Part shown: piece by piece, positions 14,101 through 25,079 of the stretch
Layout of the letters: every line of letters starts with the position of its first letter
How positions within the stretch are numbered: position 1 is the first letter of the stretch
DNA from: Smittia aterrima
Lineage: Eukaryota; Arthropoda; Insecta; Diptera; Chironomidae
Assembly (NCBI GenBank): GCA_033063855.1
Contig: CP093829.1
Span: forward strand, 23,281,537-23,345,536
DNA length: 64,000 bases
Direction: 5' to 3'
The notes under the pieces: generated by a model
The model's input: only the letters and a program-made list of their open reading frames with translations
The model's database searches: none
What the model was told of the DNA's origin: nothing
Made by a program: the position numbers and the translations under genes

Positions 14101-15569
14101 AAGTGTTTCTGAGTATTGAACGATCATCGGCGAGAAAGTTCTGAAACATTTCTTCATGAAGTCATCGCTGAAGAAGCCGAGCGGAACTTTCTGAAGGAAA
14201 ATCTTCTTGACACTAGGAAGTTTCTCTTCTGCTACGCTCACGATCGCCAGTAACATCACAAAGTCGATAATCTTAAGATTTTCTGGTTTCTCTGAATCGA
14301 CGACAGCTTTGATCCAAGCTTCCGACATCTTCGACTTTTCATGTCGAATGGATTTCTCAAGAAGTTGAATAACGTTCGAGCTGACACTGCTTCGAGGTTT
14401 CCACTTAAAATACTTTCGTAAAGATGCAACGATCTCGTCTGAGGAATTCATGTAGTGCAGCAAATATTTGACGATTCCAGGATAAAGTTCAGGCTCGCAG
14501 TTGTTATCAAGAAGATAATTGATAAGACTTGTAATTCTTACTTTCGTGTCTTCATTCAAACTCATCTCGGTAAACATTTCGATGAAAGGCGTAAGATTCT
14601 CTTGTTCATCTTCATACAAATTCAGCAATCGCTTCACAGCTTCGTCTTGTTTGAACTCATCCAAATCTCGAAAATGTTCGATGATCACTTCGCGACATGG
14701 TTTGCTCTTTACTGACTCGAGGATTTCAAAGAGTCTTTGGTAGACTGTGTTGTAAGCATCTGCTGTCAACATTTGGTCAGAGAATTTGAATTGAGCAACG
14801 ATCAGTCCAACAATAAATCCATCAGCAAGTTCTCCACTGGAATTAAATCAAATTAAAATTAAAAAAATCTTCTACCGAAAGAGTTAGAGAAACTCACCGT
14901 TCAACGACATATTTCTTGAGATTTTCAAGTAAGATCTTTGCAATTTCATCTTTCAAACTGGAAACGGCAAAGAAACACTGAACCAAGCTTGTTTGACTTT
15001 GCACAGTCTTCTGAGATTCTTTCATGATGCAGCCGGTTAAGAACTTCTGTGCATCTCTTTGCTGTAAGTTGAAAGCAGCTTTGAAGCCGGCGATGAATTT
15101 CTTTGCGTTCTCATTGTTGCACTCAACTGATGCTGATGTCAAGAAAGCACGAAATCTTCGAGTGAATGAGATTGGATCGTCTCCATCATCAATGAACTCG
15201 CAGCCTAATGACAATTCTTTGTTAGTTTAATTTCGTAATTTGTGAAATAGACTTACCAAGTTCAGTCACTTTAATTTTGCTGGTTAAGAGAGCGATTTCA
15301 AAGTAATTCTTTCCTCTTACTTGGTGATCCTGAGTAGTTCGTGCTACAATGTGTCGTTGAGATAAGAATCGCGATTGAGACTCAATATTTTCTTCTGGAT
15401 TTTGACTTGAAGGAACATCTTGCGAAGCGATAATATTTTGGCTCATTTCTTCGTCTTCATTTTCCTTCCCAGAGACGACAGGCGGTAATTTCTTTTGTGT
15501 CATGACGACAGGCTTTGGAATGTTCGACGCCTGGCTTGAAGGTACTCGCTTAAAGCTCTTTCTGTACAT
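11113..15569 (-). CDS. Fancd2: Fanconi anaemia group D2 protein (FANCD2)
   Basis: FANCD2 partners FANCI; the monoubiquitinated pair clamps DNA during interstrand-crosslink repair and fork protection in the nucleus. I read four coding exons on the minus strand: 15569-15257, 15204-14898, 14836-11491 and 11433-11113, with GT-AG introns of 52, 61 and 57 bp and matching phases, giving 1428 residues (human about 1450). Family matches include SEAWIKA..., followed by the FVMLL helix, YDELTLEF near the expected ubiquitination site, the NYYPPP segment and the C-terminal LxNxDLxxxEIxSQN motif followed by an acidic/serine tail. A lysine at about residue 684, shortly after YDEL, is the best candidate for the conjugation site. 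A charged insertion (about residues 579-601, LEARKLEEEQ...) is not something I recall in the human protein. The gene is divergent from the BPNT2-like gene, with 181 bp between start codons. Identification is confident; exact residue equivalence is inferred. Confidence 0.93.
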
Positions 15570-15750
15570 TTTTAATTTCTATTTTTGTTTTGAACAATTT
15601 TGTTTTCGCGGGTTTTTATTTTTTTTACTGAACACAAAGTTTCGATTTCGTTCAGTAATAAAGAGATAAAAACAAAACAAATTTTTAAAATAAACTTAAT
15701 TCTCGACTAACAAATGTAACCAGTAATTTAGAGATTTAAATTTCATCGCA
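15570..15750. promoter_or_regulatory. shared divergent promoter, FANCD2 / BPNT2-like
   Basis: Only 181 bp separate the two start codons, so both 5' UTRs and promoters must lie here or overlap. The interval is T-rich on the plus strand and lacks a clear TATA box. The segment TTTTCGCGGG at 15603-15612 resembles an E2F site with one mismatch, which would suit an S-phase repair gene, but a single short match is weak evidence. Confidence 0.6.
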
Positions 15751-16810
15751 ATGAATCTGGGAGGCTCAATTCGTATCAACAAATGTGCTGTCTTAGCGCT
15801 TATCGCTTTCGTTGTTTTAATAATTTATATTTTCGCTCCGTCGTTTAACAATTCGATTGAAAATCTTCCTAAAAGCCATGACAAAATTAATCTACGTAAG
15901 TTAGTGATTGGATTGATACTAGCAGCAAACTCAGGAGGAAAGGAAGTCGTCAAGATATCGAAAGAATCAGATTTCGGAATCAAATCAAAGGGAAAGACGA
16001 AGGAGGGAGTTGACGACCCAGTCACTCTCGCTGATGGAAATTCGCATTGTTCGATTGCTTACGGCTTAAGAAGGATTTTCCCGAATCTCAGACTAATCTC
16101 AGAAGAAGATGTACTTAAGAAGAGTTGCCCTCATCAAGATGACTTTTTCGATCTCGATCCGAGTGTGTTATCATCAGTGAAACTGCCTGACGAATACGTG
16201 GAGCTAAATGACGTCACAGTTTGGATCGATCCGCTGGATGCCACTAAGGAATACACTGAGAAGCTCTTTCATTACGTTTCTGTGATGATTTGCGTAGCAG
16301 TCAAAGGAGAACCTTTGATAGGTGTTGTCCATTTTCCTTTTTCTCAGAAGACTTATTGGGCGTGGAGTAACAAAGGAGTTTCCGAGACTTTATCAAAAGT
16401 TAAGAAAGTAAGAAAAGTTTTCGAACTTTTTGTTGAAAGCTTCTCATTAAAACTTTTTATTATTTTAGGATCACGAAACAGTAAAGTCTCCAATTGTTGT
16501 TGTTTCTCGAAGCCACGCTGGTGAAGTTAAAGACCTAGCAAAGAAAATGTTTGGTGAGAAAGTTAGCGTGATCAATGCCGCAGGATCTGGCTACAAGATA
16601 ATTCAAGTGCTCGAGGGAAACGCCACAATTTATCTTCACAACACTCACATCAAGAAATGGGATTTGTGTGCTGGCAATGCAATAGTCAACGCAGTTGGTG
16701 GACGAATGACAACACTTTCCGATGAAGACATTTTATACAGCGCTGATTCTAATCATGTCGTTGATGACGGACTTAAGGTTGAGTTAAACAAAAATGTGAT
16801 TTTAAACTAA
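15751..16810 (+). CDS. BPNT2: Golgi-type 3'-phosphoadenosine phosphatase / inositol monophosphatase 3
   Basis: Member of the Mg-dependent, Li-sensitive inositol phosphatase superfamily, closest to BPNT2 (IMPAD1, gPAPP), which clears adenosine 3',5'-bisphosphate left by sulfotransferases in the Golgi lumen. Two exons, 15751-16407 and 16469-16810 (61-bp intron, phase 0), encode 332 residues. A short N-terminal cytoplasmic segment is followed by one hydrophobic helix (about residues 12-30), as expected for a type II membrane protein. Metal-binding residues are present: Asp95 in VTLAD, Glu118-Glu119 in ISEED, and DPLDATKEY at 160-168; the second signature WDLCAGNAI is at 283-291. No active-site residue appears lost. 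Its 3' end converges on mio, with 84 bp between stop codons. The fly counterpart is the uncharacterised putative inositol monophosphatase 3. Confidence 0.92.
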
Positions 16811-16876
16811 GAACACGGTTGAGACGTTCCATTAAAAATTTGGTTTTATTTTACCATAACTCTTTTGAATTCAACA

Positions 16877-16882
16877 TTTATT
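16877..16882 (-). promoter_or_regulatory. poly(A) signal of mio
   Basis: AATAAA on the minus strand, 13 bp past the mio stop codon, in the 84-bp gap between the convergent mio and BPNT2-like genes. The 3' UTRs of the two genes probably overlap. Confidence 0.5.
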
Positions 16883-16894
16883 GATCTAATTTAA

Positions 16895-19703
16895 TCATTG
16901 AATTTTGATTTCGTCATCATCTAGCGCTTTGTCTGACTCTTTCAGAAGAGGTAGATCGATGGCAAAGCATTTACAATTACAGCAAGTCACAGGACATTCA
17001 GTGTGCGTCTTGAACCAATTGATTAGATGCTCGGAATGACCCTGTAAAGTAATAATTAGTAAGAAGATCTCTAATTAATAATTAACGCATACGTACTCCG
17101 TGACGACAACTTTGACACCTTCGAAGGAAAAAAGAATTTTAATTAAAATCACAGACGACTTCATAGAAATCTTTCTTACCAGCTAAACCACTTTTGGAAT
17201 GGTTTTGATTTGATTCCTGCAGGATTATAGAAGCCTGAAGTCGTGGTCGTTCCCATATGAAGCAAACAAAGTGAACATCTTGGAAGAGGTTTTCTACAAT
17301 TGGGACATGATGAGAGTTTGTTGCCTTGCGTTTGATTTCGAAGACGAGCGTCTTCTTGAAGTGTCGCTGAAACAGATTTGCCACAGAACGAGCAGAGGAG
17401 ATAAACAAGCTTTGGTGACTTTGGTGACGTTTTCATCGATTGCTGAATGGAGATATCGAAAGCAGCTCGTTTTTCCCACATCTGCCAAATGTTCATGAGG
17501 TTGCGCAAACTCGAAATCCAACTTTGAATTCGATTGTCTGTTTGTAGGTCTGGTGGCATGATCTTCGCTCCAATCAAAGCTGCAGTTTGTACATCATCTG
17601 TTCGATCTACGAAAGCTTGCAACAATTGAATTCCGTCAAGAGTTGCTCCTGTCACAAGCAATCCATTCAAGTCTCCTTCTTCAATCGCATGAAGAATCAT
17701 AAACTTAACATATTCTGATAACTGTCGATCGTTGAGAAAAGCACAAGCAAATGCCATTCGATCACTGATCGGGACGCCATCCTCGTAAAGAACTCCAGCG
17801 TAAGTGTCGTCAGCGAGGAAATTGAAAATTGCACGTAGATGTGGATCCTGAATTTGCTTTTGAGCCATTGCACATTGATTCTTCCAGATGCCCGAACTGA
17901 ATCCAGCTAAAGCGATCGCAGACATTCTCAGAGAACTCTTATCATCGTCCATGTCGTCAGCACCTTTGCCTAAGATGTCAATCGCCATTCGAATCCGAAG
18001 ATGGAAAACTGCAAGCATTGCCGCTCTCGTGTACTTCTTCTTCTTGCAGAGCTCTTCGTTGTACATCAGAAGATTTGTTCCAACGTCGCCTTTGTGGAAG
18101 TTCCATCCACATAATTCTTGAGCAAAGTCTCTCTCCTCGCTTCGATACAATTTAATGTTTCCGCTGGTAGAAAAGTCGATGAATGTCTTTGATTCGAGTG
18201 AAGATTGAGCTATCGTAAGTTCATCGCTGTTCGGCACGATCCCAAGAATTGTTCGCAAGCCAATGAAACAATCTGCTTTCTGCATTTGACCGAGAAGTCG
18301 CCAGACTCTTTGCAACGAAGGGTCCATGCAAGTTTTTGCGTTCTTCTCGAGTTCTGTGAAATGTCCGTAATCCTGCATGATCCTTTGTTGAAACAATTCT
18401 GTTAAATCTCCGTCCATGAGTCCTCCGTTCGAGAACCAATAGTTCGATGAGTCAGTTGGTGTTGAGGGAGGCGAGATGAGAGGAAATTCACGGATCTCGT
18501 TTGATGAAGGACCCCAAAGTTTATTCCATTTGTCAAATATCGCGATCGTTCGTTCTGGAACTTGAAGATCCATCAAAAGTGGAGAATTGATGTTGTTGCT
18601 GACAGCAATCAGTTGATTAGGCTTTTTCGGATGCCAACAAATGCTGTCAAGTGTCGTGTGCTTTCCAGTCAGTTGAAGTCGATTTTTCCTGTCGATGATC
18701 TCGAAAGGAGCAACTGTTCGTTTCACAAAATGAGCTCCATCGCTATCACCTTCTGCTCCTGTCATATGAATATCAATTATGTTCATAGCTCGCGAGGCAT
18801 CTTTCTGAAGGCACATTAGATAATTTGACATTGTTGGACACCAAGATATTTGTGCGAGATTGTTTTGGAGTTGAAAGTGATTGATCGGTTCCGTGAATTT
18901 GCGTAAATCAAAAAGATTGACTACGTTCTCGAAGTAACTCGCAAGATATCGACTGTTAGGCGAGATACTAAGTCCATTCACAGCTCGAGTTGATGTGGTA
19001 GATACAGTTGGACTCTGACGAAGATCAAACATTTTAATGCACTTTTGAGACATGCCGGCTATGAGAGTTTTCTTATCCCAACACATCGCGTGAGCTGTTT
19101 CTGATAATCCAATGAGATGAACGATTGAATTCTCGGATGGAATTCCTTTGTTCACATCCCAAACAGTGATTGCATGATCAAATTTGTTCTTCTCGAATCC
19201 CATCGAGAGCAAACCATGCTCAACATTATTCCAGGCAAGCGCAAGGCACGGTCGGTTCTGTCGAGGTGCTAAAATAAAGTTCGATGACTTTGATTTCTAA
19301 GACTTCTCATGTTGAACTTACTAAATTCCAAATATTGATCAGACTTAGGGTCAAAGTTGATAATCGAAACTTTTCCCGATGCTTGACCGCAAGCGACCAA
19401 GAGTTCGTCTTGATGATGCGATGGAGCTGCACATTTTATGTATTGGTAACGTTTCTCCGAGTTGAGGTAAACGATTGAGTTGTTAAGTTGGCTGATAAAT
19501 TTTGTGTTGTCTAAAAAAGAAATATTTTAGCTGCGTAAAAACTGATAAGCGATTCCACTGCACTTACTGACAATCTGGATTTTCGGAAGATCGTAGATGA
19601 ATTCCGTCTCCTGAGTCTTCTCTCTCAACTCATACAAGCCGATTTCAGAGCTCCCGCAAAGGATGAATTTATCAAAATTATTATTATCGAAGAAAGACAA
19701 CAT
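16895..19703 (-). CDS. mio: WD-repeat protein Mio (GATOR2 subunit)
   Basis: Mio (MIOS in vertebrates) is a subunit of GATOR2, which opposes GATOR1 and so permits amino-acid activation of TORC1 at lysosomes; in flies it is needed for oocyte identity. Five minus-strand exons: 19703-19568, 19510-19322, 19268-17180, 17118-17097 (only 22 bp) and 17041-16895, phases consistent, 860 residues (fly protein about 867). The N-terminal half has WD blades (for example AITVWDV, KMFDLR, NLFDLR); a helical region follows; the C-terminus is a cysteine/histidine zinc module from about residue 734 (CSFC, CPNC, CSLC, CQSCRHGGHSEH, CPVTCCNCKC). I chose the ATG at 19701-19703 because it begins just before the first conserved WD segment and gives the family length; the frame stays open to 19817 and could add 38 residues. 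Divergent from ADCK1. Confidence 0.93.
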
Positions 19704-19935
19704 TGTTTGAGCAATGTCTTCTAGATTAAGAAAGTCGGGTCGATCGGGGAAGATTCGATAAAGCGCTTTTGCACTAACTTGTTTGAACTTTCCACAAAAT
19801 TCCCAATCGTTCCACAAAGTTCCATATTGGAAAGTTGAAACAAGTTAGAAAAAGCGCTTTTTATAATTCAAAGCTGGCAATCCAATGTTTTGTTTTGTTT
19901 ATGTTTAGAAAGAGCTTTGATCAAAAAAATTAAAT
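19704..19935. promoter_or_regulatory. shared divergent promoter, mio / ADCK1
   Basis: A 232-bp interval separates the chosen mio start from the ADCK1 start. Part of it (19704-19817) is open in the mio frame and may be coding, 5' UTR or a short 5' exon: a CTTTCTTAATCTAG acceptor-like string lies on the minus strand near 19718-19731. No TATA box was evident. Confidence 0.5.
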
Positions 19936-21620
19936 ATGCTAAGTAGGCTAGTCTCCTTAAGTGCTCAAAAGTGTTTCAATTCCTCCATTCGACATTCCTC
20001 AACGACTGTCACTTCGAGTAATCTCGCGAAATACAAGAAATCGTTAGTTGTTCTCGCCGGATTTGGATCATTAACAGGTTTTGACTATTTTGTTCGAGAT
20101 GGAGAGTCGCTGGGAGCTGTTCTACGTTTCATGCGAAGCTTTAAGATTGCATGCCAAATATCAATCGATTACAGTCTTGGTTTACAAGGATTAGAAGAAA
20201 ATTCCGAGGAATATGAAAAAGTGAGTGAGCTTCGCAAAGTTTCGCAATTTTCAAAGTTTTCTTGTTCTTACAGAAAATCAAAGAAATTCATCAGATGTCA
20301 GCGAATCGCTTGTTGGAAGGTTGCATGCAAAACGGAGGATTATACATCAAAATCGGACAAGGCGTCGCTGCGATCAATCACATTCTTCCAGTCGAATACA
20401 CCGACACTTTGAAACTACTTGAAGACTCTTGTCTCGAACGAAAATACGATGAAGTTAACAGACTCTTCCTCGAAGACTTCGGTGACACTCCCGATAATCT
20501 TTTCGCTGAATTCAATCGACAACCTATCGCGGCAGCTTCACTCGCGCAAGTTTTCCGAGCGAAGACGAAAGATGGATTTGATGTTGCGGTCAAAGTTCAA
20601 TATCTTGACCTTCAGAAAAGATTTCGCGGAGATGTCGGAACAATTTTGTTTCTACAAAACATAATCGCATTCATTCACAAGAATTACAATTTCGGTTGGA
20701 TTATTCGTGATCTGAAAAAGAGTTTGGAGATGGAACTTGATTTCGTTCATGAAGCTGCGAACGCCGAGCGATGTGCCAAGGATTTAAAGCATTTCAATTA
20801 CATTCACATTCCTAAAATTTATTCCGAACTCTCAGGAACAAGAGTTTTGACAGCTGAGTTCATCGACAACGCTTGCAAGATAAGTGACATGAAATCACTC
20901 AAACGAATGAAAGTTAACTTGAAAGAAGTCGACAAGAAGTTGTTTGAAGTATTCGCTTACCAAATATTCACAACTGGCTTTGTTCATGCTGATCCTCATC
21001 CTGGCAATGTCTTCGTTAGAAAAAGTAAAGGAAAAGTTCAATTGGTGCTGCTCGATCATGGTCTTTACGAAACGATAACTGAAGACATCCGAAACGACTT
21101 GTGTTGCTTCTGGGAAGCAATTGTTCTTCGCGATTATGAAAGAATGAAGATTTATAGCGACAAGCTTCACGTGTCGGATCACAAGAGATTCGCTGAGATT
21201 CTCCTTCAGAAACCACTCGAGATCAACAAATTTAGCTTCGCGACGAAGTACACGGAAGAAGAAGTTTTGTACATGAAGAAAGTTGCTTCGAAACACTTTA
21301 ACATTATCATGACAGTGCTAAAGGAAATGCCACGTAATTTACTTTTCATCGTTCGAAATCTAAACATCGTCAGAGCAATCGCTAGAGAGCATGGAGATCT
21401 CGTAGATCGACCAAAGATCATGGCACGTTTTGCCATTTCAAATCTTCTCACGTCAGGTGGAAGCATCTTCAGTTACATTAGAAGGAAAATTCATTTCGAG
21501 TGGAGTCTAATGAAACTTTTCGCTGAGTTCTGGATCATGCGAAATTATTTGAAGTGCCTCGAGTTCCTAGGAAGAGCTCCAGAGAACACTTCCATGCTGC
21601 TCAATGTTGAATTCGAATGA
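19936..21620 (+). CDS. Adck1: AarF-domain kinase ADCK1 (UbiB/COQ8 family)
   Basis: ADCK1 belongs to the UbiB atypical kinase-like family and acts in mitochondria, where it has been linked to cristae and lipid homeostasis; its substrate is unsettled. Two exons, 19936-20220 and 20274-21620 (53-bp intron, phase 0), encode 543 residues, close to family length. The N-terminus is Ser/Arg-rich and non-acidic, typical of a mitochondrial presequence, followed by a hydrophobic segment at about residues 36-49. Family signatures are intact: KxGQ at 121-124, the alanine-containing loop IAAASLAQV at about 180-188, VAVKVQ with Lys202, catalytic HADPHPGN at 333-340, and DHG (in place of DFG) at 356-358; DHG is usual for ADCK1. 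A canonical AATAAA lies at 21704. Divergent from mio. Confidence 0.94.
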
Positions 21621-21703
21621 GAACGTAAAATTAGTTTAATTTGAGGTGCTCGGAGGAAACTCCGCCAATGGAAAATGTTTTGTACTCATTCATAAATAAA
21701 TGC

Positions 21704-21709
21704 AATAAA
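21704..21709 (+). promoter_or_regulatory. poly(A) signal of ADCK1
   Basis: AATAAA 84 bp after the ADCK1 stop, preceded by a second copy just upstream (CATAAATAAA). Confidence 0.6.
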
Positions 21710-22040
21710 GCGAAAAGGCAAATCGAATTTTTCTTTCCTCTAACGTTCTTAGAAAAGCGAAAAAATTAAAAAGAACTCTTTAGTTGATTCGCGCCGGCAA
21801 GCAATTTTGAAAGAAAACAATCAAAATGTTTGTCACAATGCATTTGCATCGGTTCTTTGAAAGGATTGACACGACGTCGGACACGAAGTTTTTGCGATTG
21901 TATTCACACTTCGCTCAACTTTCTCGCTCGCTCTCTCAATATTTTGTTTCACTTTTTGTCAAGTTTTGCCGGCGACTGGACGCTAATCCAGTCAAGTCTT
22001 TAAGAAATTTATTCTGCAGTGAAAAACTTGCATCGTCAAC

Positions 22041-24852
22041 ATGAAAGACAAATTTAAGATCGAGTTTAACAAAGTTAGTTGCGAAATGACATCATTTCTT
22101 ATCACAGTTCGTTTATCTTTATTAATTTCTAGGAATTGTCAGTGCGACACAAAGTAACGAAGAATGGTGGCGTGCAAATTGAAACCAATGAAATTTTCGA
22201 GATTCCGCGATGCTTTCTCAGGTTTCACGATGACCAACTTGAATTCAAATTCAAAGTTAAGAAGAGTCAATGGAATCAACTTATTATAAACAAGAAGACA
22301 ATTATCTACGAGAGAATCGGCACAAACCTAAAAAAGATTTCAGTTAAATTGCCAATATTGAACGATGAGGCGAAGGAAGAATCGAATTTCACCATCGTAA
22401 CCGTTCGAGCAACAATCAAAGACGTTTTACTGAATCTTTTCTCTCCACTGAAAAAGGAGTTCTCGTTTAATTTGAACTACAACCTAAACGGTCTCCCTTG
22501 CGAAACTGACCTACATGTGCTTGTTCCCACCATTAATAATCAAAAGTAAGTTTAACTTGTTGCTAGAGCTTCACGTAACTAGAACGCGTTACATTATTCA
22601 CAGGGAATGGTATGCCAAACGTTTTCAACACCAATACAAACCGGAAGACGTGTTTGGAACTGAAATTATCAAGTTGTTTAAAAACAACTTTAAGCTTCAA
22701 TTGGACAAAAGCAGTGAAGATGAGAAGACATTGCAAAGATTCCTTCTGTAAGTCTCTTGAGCTACTGTCTCTTGCTAATTTGTCTAATTCTTCCTTTTCT
22801 TTTCGTAGCGATTACGTTGAAGCTTCAACAACAGCCAAGTTCAAGAGATTCGATCCACTTCAAATGTATCAGTTCATGATAGCTATCGAAGATTTACGAA
22901 ATCAGAAGCTCATGGAGGATTACTCTCTCACAAATCAGATTGTTCTGCACTATTGGAATTGTACCATGTCCGTGCGGAATGAAATCTTACATGAGCTACG
23001 TAAGATCATGTGCGAGAGAAAGGCGCGAGGCATGATCGAAAACACTTTTGTCATTGAAGCACCGAAAAAGCTCCCAAACGACATAATGGATTTCGATAGC
23101 ATCTACCTAACAGACATGGAAGATTATCAAAACTACGCAGATGATCTATACGAAATCAAAGACGAACGAATTGCTGGGAAAATCCTTCACATTCTTGGCA
23201 GTTTAATTCTGTTCAAGCCAGATCCGAGATCCAAATCTGTTCGATCAATTAGAATTGAAGATTTTCGTAAATATCACGTTCAGTTTATTCCCAATCGAGT
23301 TTCTACTCAAGTCGCTCAGCGATCTGCTGAAGTTGCCTCCAAAAATGGATTGCAAGGATATTTGAGAAACTTTGCTGGTGGCAATCGTGATATGGAAAGG
23401 CAAACGATGACAAAGTTCGAGTGGATGAACAAATCGATCATCGACAACAAGGAACAGCAAACTGCTGTCAAAAACATTTTTAATCGTTCCTGCTTTCCGT
23501 CGCCTTACGTCGTCTTTGGACCACCAGGAACAGGAAAAACGTCAACAATCATTGAGGCCATAGCTCAAATTGTTAAATTACGTCCGAATAGTAACATCCT
23601 GGTTACAGCAAAATCAAATTCTTCATGCGATGACATCGGAAATCGTTTGTTGAAATATGTGTCGATAAATAAGATTCTCCGAATTTACTCGGCTTCTTTT
23701 GATAAGAAACCAGAGAAGATCGATAAAGTTCTTGAGCCAATCTCGAACTTCCGTAAACGTGAATTGTGTCGCTGCCAGAAGCGAAGCTGTCCAGAATTCG
23801 AAGCGATCGAGGATCCAACCTACGAGGAATTCTACACAGCAAGGATCATCATTACCACGCTTGTCAATTGCGGTCGTCTCGTCAGTGCAGGAGTAAAATC
23901 GAATCACTTCGATTTCATTTTCCTTGATGAAGCTGCAAGTGAGAGTGAACCATTCACTCTCATCCCAATTTCTGGATTGGGATCTTCAAATATTGGAGTA
24001 ACAGCTCAGATTATCTTATCAGGAGATCACAAGCAACTTGGATCCATTGTAATCGACAAATTCTCCCGAAAGATGGGAATGGAGAAGTCGATGATGGAGC
24101 GAATCATGGAAACGATCCCACAATATCAGTTGAAAGGCAGATATGACCCGAAATATGTCACATTGCTGGTCAATAATTATAGATCACATCCTGCTATTCT
24201 TCAGTTCTCCAACGAACATTTCTACAAAAACAAATTGATAGCGAAATGCAAGCCAGAGATTGCAAACTTCGCTTGCGGATGGGATCTGCTTCATGGAAAC
24301 AAAAGCTTCCCTTTGTTATTCCACTCAACGCGAACCTCCTCAAAGGAAGTCGGATTGAGTTTGATGAACGAAGGAGAAGTTAATGTCATGAAAACTTACA
24401 TTATTCTCATGATGGAGCTTGGAGTTAATGGCCATAAAATTGATCAAACAGATATTGGCATCATCACTCCATATCGAGCTCAGCGGACCCGAATTATCGA
24501 AGAGTTCGGTGAAAGGTATCCTAAGATTGAAGTGGGAACAATCGACGCTTTTCAGGGCCGCGAGAAGAAGATTATTATCATGAGCACCGTTCGATCTGGT
24601 ACCAGACACGTCGGTTTCCTGCGCAACGAGAAACGACTCAATGTTGCTTTGACTCGAGCTCAATCTCTTCTCATTATCATCGGTAACTCGAAAACTTTGC
24701 AGAAGTGTCTGATCTGGAATAAGTTCATTACATATTGTCACAATAATCAAGCGATTGTTGGTGATAACTTCAACTCCGATACAATCAACGATGAGAACTA
24801 CGAAGGCGATGAAGAGATGCCAGAAGACATCGAAGATGAATACGTTGAGTAA
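22041..24852 (+). CDS. MOV10/SDE3/Armitage-type SF1 RNA helicase
   Basis: An Upf1-like superfamily 1 helicase of the MOV10/SDE3 group, RNA helicases that act with Argonaute or piRNA factors in cytoplasmic silencing. Four exons: 22041-22073, 22133-22545, 22604-22747 and 22809-24852, phases consistent, 877 residues. Helicase motifs are complete: I GPPGTGKT at 434-441, Ia LVTAKSNSSCD, II DEAA at 570-573, III GDHKQLGS at about 602-609, IV NYRSHPAIL, V TIDAFQGRE, VI VALTRAQ at about 809. The N-terminal 420 residues contain no domain I can name but include the beta-rich part usual before the helicase core. The C-terminus is acidic (runs of D/E). It is shorter than human MOV10 (about 1003) and much shorter than fly Armitage, so it is more likely MOV10-like than the Armitage orthologue; that needs a tree. 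AATAAA at 24904. Confidence 0.87.
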
Positions 24853-24903
24853 ACTTCTTAAAGACTTTCCTTCTATTAAATGTCCAGTGAATTTTTGGTT
24901 TTA

Positions 24904-24909
24904 AATAAA
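24904..24909 (+). promoter_or_regulatory. poly(A) signal of MOV10-like helicase
   Basis: AATAAA 52 bp after the stop codon. Confidence 0.6.
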
Positions 24910-25040
24910 GATTCAAAGAGTTAATCTCTCACCAAACAAATAAGATGACAATTACTTTACTTTTTATATGACAAACAAAAAGAAGAAAGAAAAATGAAAT
25001 AAAAAACTTTTTGGTCAATTTCCAAATACTTTGAAAATAC

Positions 25041-25046
25041 TTTATT
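25041..25046 (-). promoter_or_regulatory. poly(A) signal of YTHDC2/Bgcn-like gene
   Basis: TTTATT on the plus strand reads AATAAA on the minus strand, 34 bp past the stop codon at 25080-25082, in the gap between the two convergent helicase genes. Confidence 0.55.
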
Positions 25047-25079
25047 ATCGTGAAATGTTTCAGGTACCAATTGAAATGC

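Noticed and set aside
21826..22044. 72-codon plus-strand open frame just before the MOV10-like start
   Set aside because: It ends across the true start ATG in another frame and has no recognisable features; more likely 5' UTR or intergenic.
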